Assembly (NCBI RefSeq): GCF_003260975.1
Contig: NZ_CP030041.1
Span: forward strand, 3,519,001-3,583,000
Reading direction: 5' to 3'
Source: Echinicola strongylocentroti
Lineage (GTDB): Bacteria > Bacteroidota > Bacteroidia > Cytophagales > Cyclobacteriaceae
DNA: 64,000 nucleotides
Made by a program: the position numbers and the translations under genes. Of the stretch, positions 59,598 to 64,000 are shown piece after piece (the first letter of the stretch is position 1; every line of letters starts with the position of its first letter). Below the pieces are notes generated by a model. The model worked only from the letters and a program-made list of their open reading frames with translations. It ran no database searches and had not been told where the DNA came from.

Positions 59598-59664
59598 CCA
59601 ATGTGAAGTATAGTTCCGTAAGAAGGACAGATATAAATGCTCACTGACAACGGGATTTTTTGCT

Positions 59665-59713
59665 GTTCGGGATATGTTATCCCGAACCGGAATGATGGGG
59701 ATTTCAAATCCCC
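59665..59713. repeat. Two-hairpin palindromic element, copy 2
   Basis: GTTCGGGATA (59665-59674) pairs with TATCCCGAAC (59678-59687), and GGGGATTT (59697-59704) pairs with AAATCCCC (59706-59713). Compared with copy 1 (15479) the first stem has changed at two or more positions with matching changes in the partner arm, so both stems stay perfect. Confidence 0.8.
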
Positions 59714-59763
59714 CTCTGCCCTGCTTTAATTGCTTAACGCACAATACCTACAAGGCGGATCCA

Positions 59764-59970
59764 CTTAATAACCTCAGTTCGACTATAAAACCGTTTCCGT
59801 ACAGTGGTCGGAACATGCACTGCGAGGCTTAGTGGGAGATTTGAGGGATGGAAGCCGTGGCAGTCTTAGTATTTGGGGGTTGCCACACCCTTTTCCAGCC
59901 CACATCCTCCTGAAAAGGGTTCGCAATGACGGTTTTAATACTTAAAACAAGTCTAACTCAGGTTAATAAG
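59764..59970 (+). repeat. Dispersed element R3, copy 3
   Basis: About 207 bp with terminal repeats CTTAATAACCTCAGTTCGAC (left) and, in reverse complement, CTTATTAACCTGAGTTAGAC (right). The interior is nearly the same as copy 2 at 37988, except for a replaced hairpin just after GGAAGCCGTGGCAG. It fills the gap between the CLC-F gene and the convergent GntR regulator. Confidence 0.8.
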
Positions 59971-60019
59971 GCTACTTTATTCACCATGCAATTTACGATC
60001 ACTGGTTACTAACTACTCC

Positions 60020-61075
60020 CTACAGCGATCCCCTGTCAATAAAACTAAAGATATTGGGCACCACTTCCTGCTTGTGTTTTTTGATCATATAAGCAGCAGA
60101 CTCGCCCATCAGCTCAAAATCCGTTGAGATGACCGTAATATCAAAGAGTTCTTTCAATGGTGTATCATTATAAGAAACCACGCCAATGTCTTTACCAATC
60201 TGATACTGCATGTCCCGTGTTTGCTTCACTAGGCTTACCAAGTCATTTTCATCGATGACAATATAGGCATCCTTTTTCTGCAGCTCCATATCGGGATAGA
60301 TTTTATCCAGCACCTCTGCATCAAAATGGTGCGTGTTACAAAAGTTCAAAAAACCCTGTTTGATTTCCTTGGGATAAGGGTAGATAGGGTTGTTTGGAAA
60401 GGCCAGGATGAGTTTGTCATACTTTTTTAGTTGGTCCTTGGCTTCTTCCAGTGCCCTATAGATGTCCATTTTGAAATCCTGGTAGATGCAGGCAATATTA
60501 TCCCCCATCTCTGGTAGATAATTGTCCATGATCACTAGCCTGCCCTTAGGGATTTTCCTCATGCAGGAGATGACCTCTTTATCATAATTGGTGTGGGTGG
60601 CTTTTTGGTCCTTAAAATGGGGCATGATGACGAAGTTGTCATAAGCACCCATGTTTTCTTCCAAAATATTGATCAACAACTGCGGGTCACAATGGTATAC
60701 CCTGAGATCAACTTGGTTGTCGGAGCCCATGCTGTTTACGAAGGTGTTGTAAATCTCCAGCTTATAGTTGCTCAGCTTATTGAGGATAAAAAGTATTCTG
60801 CTGTTGGAGCTATTTACTGCTTTGTTTACGTAGAAGCCCTTGGAAACCACCGAGGTGATGATTTTCTTTTCCCTTAAGAGATTGTAGGCCCTTACGACCG
60901 TGTCCCTGCTGAGGTAATATTCTTCCGAAATATCATTGATGGAAGGTAGTTTCTCTCCTACTTTGAGATAGCCATTTTCAATGTTCTTGATGATGGAATC
61001 TACGATTTGTTGGTATTTGGGGATTCTGGACTTGCTGTCGATCTGTAAAAGAAGTCCTTCTGCTACTAATGTCAT
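60020..61075 (-). CDS. GntR-family transcriptional regulator with sugar-binding-like C-terminus
   Basis: 351 residues. Residues about 15-85 are a GntR winged helix (KYQQIVDSIIKNIENGYLKV, LPSINDISEEYYLSRDTVVR, KGFYVNK). Residues about 95-351 resemble a periplasmic-binding-protein-like effector domain (YDNFVIMPHFKDQ, VVSYNDTPLKELFDITVIST). This layout is used in Bacteroidota for sugar regulators such as those of fucose or rhamnose genes, so a link to the rha genes 34 kb away is possible but unsupported. A palindrome 34 bp upstream of the ATG is a candidate autoregulatory site. Confidence 0.9.
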   Translation of the reverse strand: MTLVAEGLLLQIDSKSRIPKYQQIVDSIIKNIENGYLKVGEKLPSINDISEEYYLSRDTVVRAYNLLREKKIITSVVSKGFYVNKAVNSSNSRILFILNKLSNYKLEIYNTFVNSMGSDNQVDLRVYHCDPQLLINILEENMGAYDNFVIMPHFKDQKATHTNYDKEVISCMRKIPKGRLVIMDNYLPEMGDNIACIYQDFKMDIYRALEEAKDQLKKYDKLILAFPNNPIYPYPKEIKQGFLNFCNTHHFDAEVLDKIYPDMELQKKDAYIVIDENDLVSLVKQTRDMQYQIGKDIGVVSYNDTPLKELFDITVISTDFELMGESAAYMIKKHKQEVVPNIFSFIDRGSL

Positions 61076-61108
61076 AACGCTATCGAGTTGGTTAATACTA
61101 AGGGTTTA

Positions 61109-61125
61109 ATTGTTGTAAACAATTG
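61109..61125. promoter_or_regulatory. Palindrome AATTGTT-GTA-AACAATT, candidate GntR operator
   Basis: Perfect 7-bp arms with a 3-bp spacer, 34 bp upstream of the regulator's start codon. GntR regulators often bind such sites in their own promoters. I did not find a second perfect copy in the other promoters of the window by eye. Confidence 0.5.
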
Positions 61126-61517
61126 GCCATTTTTGGAGTGAAGGCCAAGAGTACAAACGGGCAATTAATTTACGCTTAGGGTTAACAACTCTTTTCGCGA
61201 TACAATCGGAAAAGCTGACTAGCTAGCCAATCAGTAGAAGTGAATGAGGTGAAGTGCAACCTCACAAAACTTCACATGCAATATAACTATTGCTGACTAA
61301 AGTGCCCAATATTTATAATTTTTTTTATGGAAAAAATAGGCGGTTATTTTTATAAAAACTACTTGTAGGCAAAAATAGGGTAGGTGAACCCCTAGGTATT
61401 GGTGCTCGTTATAGAGCAGGTTACGTTGCTTCTGATGGCCATTCGGCCAGTCAGGTCCTCATTGCTATGTATTTTAGTAAAACTCAGGTTATGGCTGTTG
61501 ATCAGTAGGACTGATCG
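61126..61517. other. Intergenic region upstream of the GntR gene
   Basis: This stretch (with the operator, 442 bp between genes) is AT-rich around 61290-61380. I see no gene, terminator or copy of R1, R2 or R3 in it. Confidence 0.4.
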
Positions 61518-62438
61518 TTACTCTTTTTCTTGGAACAGGTCACTGATCCACCGATCGCTGAGTTCCAGCCATGTGGCGGCATTGCCGTGCTGCTCGAAAT
61601 TACCGCTGCCGTATCCATGGCCACCTTTTTGGAAGAGATGGAGTTCTACTGGAGTGTCAAATTGATGGAGTGCTTTTGCGTATCGGATCGAGTTTTCTGC
61701 AGGAACAGCGCCATCGTCCCATGAGTGCACCAAGAAAGCAGGTGGTGTCTCCGTATTGACCTGTGTTTCGTTTGAAAAATATGTTTCCCATTCGGTTTCC
61801 AGTTTTTCGCCCAGAAGGTTACGTCTTGACCCTTGATGTGTGATGGCGGTGTCCATGCTGATGACAGGATAGACCAATACGCTGAAATTAGGTTTGGAGC
61901 TAGGGGTTTTTCCTTCAGCAGGATGATTATGGACGGAGACAGATGATGCTAAATGACCGCCGGCAGAAAAGCCCAATACGCCGATTTTATCCTCTCCATA
62001 GCCCCATTTGGAGGCATTTTTTCTTAAAAAACGCATGCCCTCCTCTGCATCCATCAGTGGTACTTCCCATGAAGCGTTTAGCAATTCCTCTTCTGGTAAC
62101 CTGTATTTTAATACGGCTGCGGTATATCCGCGCTCACTGTACCAGCGTGCTATTTGGTGGCCTTCATGCTGGATGGCAATGATCTTATATCCACCACCAG
62201 GGCAGATGAGTATGGCTTTGCCATTGCTTTCGTTTTTCTGTGGACGATAGACGGTTAATTGAGGGATGGCTACTTCTGTGATCCTTCCTCCGTTTCCGAT
62301 ACCATCTTTGGCTACGAGCTTTTTGGTATTCGGAGCTTCTTTTGGATAGAGTGGGTAAGTTTTTTGTTGGGCAAAAGCCAAAACAGGCGCCGCCAATAGA
62401 ACTAAGGCGATGAACACCTTTTTGCTGAAAAACATCAT
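61518..62438 (-). CDS. Secreted alpha/beta hydrolase (acetyl-esterase-like)
   Basis: 306 residues: signal peptide (to about 23, VLAFAQQ), HGGG-like oxyanion segment (LICPGGGYKIIAIQHEG), nucleophile elbow GVLGFSAGGHLASS (GFSAGG), Asp near HSWDDGAVPAEN and His in FQKGGHGYGSG. It resembles the bacterial hormone-sensitive-lipase/xylan-esterase type (BD-FAE-like) enzymes that remove acetyl groups from plant polysaccharides. The exact substrate is unproven. Next to a nucleobase-type transporter on the same strand, functional link unclear. Confidence 0.88.
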   Translation of the reverse strand: MMFFSKKVFIALVLLAAPVLAFAQQKTYPLYPKEAPNTKKLVAKDGIGNGGRITEVAIPQLTVYRPQKNESNGKAILICPGGGYKIIAIQHEGHQIARWYSERGYTAAVLKYRLPEEELLNASWEVPLMDAEEGMRFLRKNASKWGYGEDKIGVLGFSAGGHLASSVSVHNHPAEGKTPSSKPNFSVLVYPVISMDTAITHQGSRRNLLGEKLETEWETYFSNETQVNTETPPAFLVHSWDDGAVPAENSIRYAKALHQFDTPVELHLFQKGGHGYGSGNFEQHGNAATWLELSDRWISDLFQEKE

Positions 62439-62476
62439 AATGGGCTTTATTGGTAATTATAGATTTACGCAAATCT

Positions 62477-62508
62477 ATAAAAAAAAGAGGCCTATGACGA
62501 GGCCTCTT
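62477..62508 (-). terminator. Intrinsic terminator of the transporter/small-protein unit (minus strand)
   Basis: AAGAGGCC (62485-62492) and GGCCTCTT (62501-62508) form an 8-bp stem. On the minus strand it runs into T8 or more (A-run at 62478-62486). The stem overlaps the last codons of the small membrane protein. Confidence 0.85.
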
Positions 62509-62677
62509 CAGATTTTTTGTTCATCCACATGGGAGCAGTGATAAACCAAAGTACCGTACCAATAAACATCAGGGTTTTACATTGGTCAGGGGAAATAATC
62601 CCTTGAAATACCAAAAAGGCAGGGATAAGGTTTAAGGCCAATGCGATAAATGATATAAGTTTGATAATAGCTTTCAT
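62492..62677 (-). CDS. Small membrane protein co-transcribed with the NCS1-like transporter
   Basis: 61 residues: MKAIIKLISFIALALNLIPA, a short loop (FQGIISPDQC) and a second helix (TLMFIGTVLWFITAPMWM), then a polar tail (NKKSEEASS). Two helices and a 12-bp gap to the transporter suggest an accessory subunit or unrelated small companion. The family is similar in look to short companions of solute symporters in Bacteroidota. Unknown function. Confidence 0.8.
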   Translation of the reverse strand: MKAIIKLISFIALALNLIPAFLVFQGIISPDQCKTLMFIGTVLWFITAPMWMNKKSEEASS

Positions 62678-62689
62678 GGTTGATTTGGG

Positions 62690-64000
62690 TTAGGATACGG
62701 GCACTTCTCGTTTGGAAGAAGTGTTTTTAATGTCAGGTAATGGGGTGTTTTTTTGGATGATTTTACTGCTTGCGATGTAGATGATTACAGCTACAAACCA
62801 GCCAGGTAGTCCCAAGAAAAAGATCTCGACTCCTACAAATAGGTTGAGGCCCAGACAGAAAACCAAAGTAATCAGCCAAGTGATCCCTACAGCAGGGTTG
62901 AAATTACGATTGGTCAGCTCTGCGAAGTTGGATCTCATGCCCATCTTGGGCAAAAGGAAGATATCAATAAATATGACAGCCCCTACTGGCATCAGCACCA
63001 AGCCATACAGTGCCACGAAGTCCAGCAACTGCATCATTAACGCAGGGAAACATGCTGCAATTGTGGTGATCAATCCCACAAATAGCGTGACTTTCCAGGT
63101 TTTCCAGTTGGGATTAATGGATTGGATGGCGAGACCTGCACGGTAGAGCGTAGGATTGGCGGTAGTCCATCCGGCGATGATCACACAGATCGCTCCTGCG
63201 ATACCGACTGCCTCGTAGGCAATAGGTCCCGGGGCAAATACCAGACTGCCGTCTGATTCCAGTAGGAAAAGTGAATACAAGATGCCTGAAGCAAGCCAAG
63301 CCACATAGTGCCCCAAGAAGACGCCAGTGGAAGTTGCAAAGCCTGCTGTCCACTTTTTGGCATATCTCAGGATGGACATGTCTGCCATTCCGATGTGCAT
63401 GGCCATATTACAAAACCAAGCGAAGAACATGATGTGCCAGAAGGTAAACTTGGTTTTGCCTTCCAAAGGTACGCCAGACCAGATGGTTTCTTGCGCCACT
63501 GGCCAGAAATCACTGATGGAGTTGATCCCTAATCGCGGCAGTACTGCTACGGCAGCTGCGACGAAGATCATGATCATCCATGGCGCAGCGATGTTGGCAA
63601 ACTTCACCACTTGGTTAAAGCCAAACATGGCAATAACTGTCGTAATGGCTCCGACCACAAATACCGTAAGGACAAATCCAAGGCTGGTAGGCAGGGTGTC
63701 GTCCAGTGCCGGCATGGCCAAGTCAAAGGGGATCCCGACAGCCGTGGCAGCTACAGTGATCATGGCACCTGCCAAAAAACAGAAAGCAACGGCATTGACC
63801 AAATTATAGATCATGGTGAAGCGGCTTCCTGCTATTTTCTCCAATTGGAAGTACAAGGTGTGACGGGTTTTGGTAGCGGCTTTGCCTGTGAAATAAGCCC
63901 AACTGAGCACCGCAAGGATATTTCCTATCAGCAATCCACTTACCAAGTCGATCGCACTGGCACCATGGGCGACAAATAGCGGCCCAAGGACAAATTCCGT
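62690..64000 (-). CDS. NCS1-like nucleobase/cation symporter (5' end beyond the window)
   Basis: At least 436 residues visible; the frame is open past the window end (FVLGPLFVAHGASAIDLVSG), so the true start lies outside. About eleven membrane segments. Segments such as GFNQVVKFANIAAPWMIMIF, FAWFCNMAMHIGMADMSILR and IIAGWTTANPTLYRAGLAIQ follow the NCS1 (cytosine/purine/hydantoin permease) pattern, where the TTANPTLYRAG run is characteristic. Substrate not determinable. Followed by a small membrane protein and a terminator. Confidence 0.85.
   Translation of the reverse strand, partial: TEFVLGPLFVAHGASAIDLVSGLLIGNILAVLSWAYFTGKAATKTRHTLYFQLEKIAGSRFTMIYNLVNAVAFCFLAGAMITVAATAVGIPFDLAMPALDDTLPTSLGFVLTVFVVGAITTVIAMFGFNQVVKFANIAAPWMIMIFVAAAVAVLPRLGINSISDFWPVAQETIWSGVPLEGKTKFTFWHIMFFAWFCNMAMHIGMADMSILRYAKKWTAGFATSTGVFLGHYVAWLASGILYSLFLLESDGSLVFAPGPIAYEAVGIAGAICVIIAGWTTANPTLYRAGLAIQSINPNWKTWKVTLFVGLITTIAACFPALMMQLLDFVALYGLVLMPVGAVIFIDIFLLPKMGMRSNFAELTNRNFNPAVGITWLITLVFCLGLNLFVGVEIFFLGLPGWFVAVIIYIASSKIIQKNTPLPDIKNTSSKREVPVS

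Noticed and set aside
1..64000. tRNA, rRNA or CRISPR arrays
   Set aside because: Reading both strands I saw no cloverleaf with a TTCRANY arm, no rRNA-like conserved blocks and no regularly spaced short direct repeats. A tRNAscan or CRISPR finder run would be decisive.

Overview
The window reads as a chromosomal segment of a Bacteroidota bacterium, most likely order Cytophagales, family Cyclobacteriaceae (Echinicola-like). The family-level placement is inference. The sequence support is two TonB-linked outer-membrane proteins with CarboxypepD_reg-like N-termini, a tricorn-type protease, a VF530 protein, PLDc_N-type mini-proteins, Tat-exported Gfo/Idh oxidoreductases, few Shine-Dalgarno sequences and promoter boxes of the Bacteroidota type (TAnnTTTG). 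I saw no rRNA, tRNA, CRISPR array, prophage or complete insertion sequence.

Layout. 1-8.7 kb: end of a putative secreted partner protein, a TonB-dependent receptor, a secreted TonB-C-domain protein, a lipoprotein and a tricorn-like protease. 9-15.2 kb: membrane and ion homeostasis (CNNM/CorC-like protein, AI-2E/PerM transporter, YqaE/Pmp3 peptide missed by length filters, voltage-gated K+ channel, TrkH/KtrB and TrkA/KtrA). 15.8-18.6 kb (minus strand): lutABC lactate oxidation. 18.9-26.5 kb: a GH31 glycosidase followed by the L-rhamnose catabolic set rhaD (bifunctional aldolase/dehydrogenase, broken by a one-base frameshift inside its GGGNTS motif), rhaI and rhaB. RhaI, RhaB and RhaD convert rhamnose to DHAP plus lactate, and LutABC would oxidise that lactate to pyruvate. 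26.4-28.6 kb: a frameshifted REP-associated tyrosine transposase (RAYT) surrounded by its REP palindromes, then a class II Fic protein with an operator-like repeat. 28.6-37.9 kb: Gfo/Idh oxidoreductase, an alanine/saccharopine-dehydrogenase-like enzyme coupled to deoC, an alpha/beta hydrolase, two divergent phosphate-type transporters, tadA and superoxide dismutase. 38.5-57.2 kb: outer-membrane beta-barrel protein, lipoprotein, MaoC, a pair of overlapping DUF3857/transglutaminase proteins (the second without its catalytic Cys), DEAD-box helicase, VF530, haem-binding protein, ketopantoate reductase, a VWA + MoxR-like AAA pair, acylphosphatase and an M14 carboxypeptidase. 57.2-64 kb: TIGR01777 protein, a CLC-F type fluoride transporter behind a clear fluoride riboswitch, a GntR-family regulator, an esterase, a small membrane protein and the 3' part of an NCS1-like nucleobase transporter.

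The most distinctive material is intergenic. At least three families of 100-200 bp non-coding elements are scattered through the window. Family R2 is a miniature inverted-repeat transposable element: two copies have perfect 10-bp target duplications and a third has a 9/10 match. Family R1 has terminal inverted repeats and a 31-bp core that lies in opposite orientation in different copies. Family R3 has imperfect terminal repeats. In addition there are REP palindromes around the RAYT and a two-hairpin element whose two copies show compensatory base changes. Several of these elements sit exactly on stop codons.
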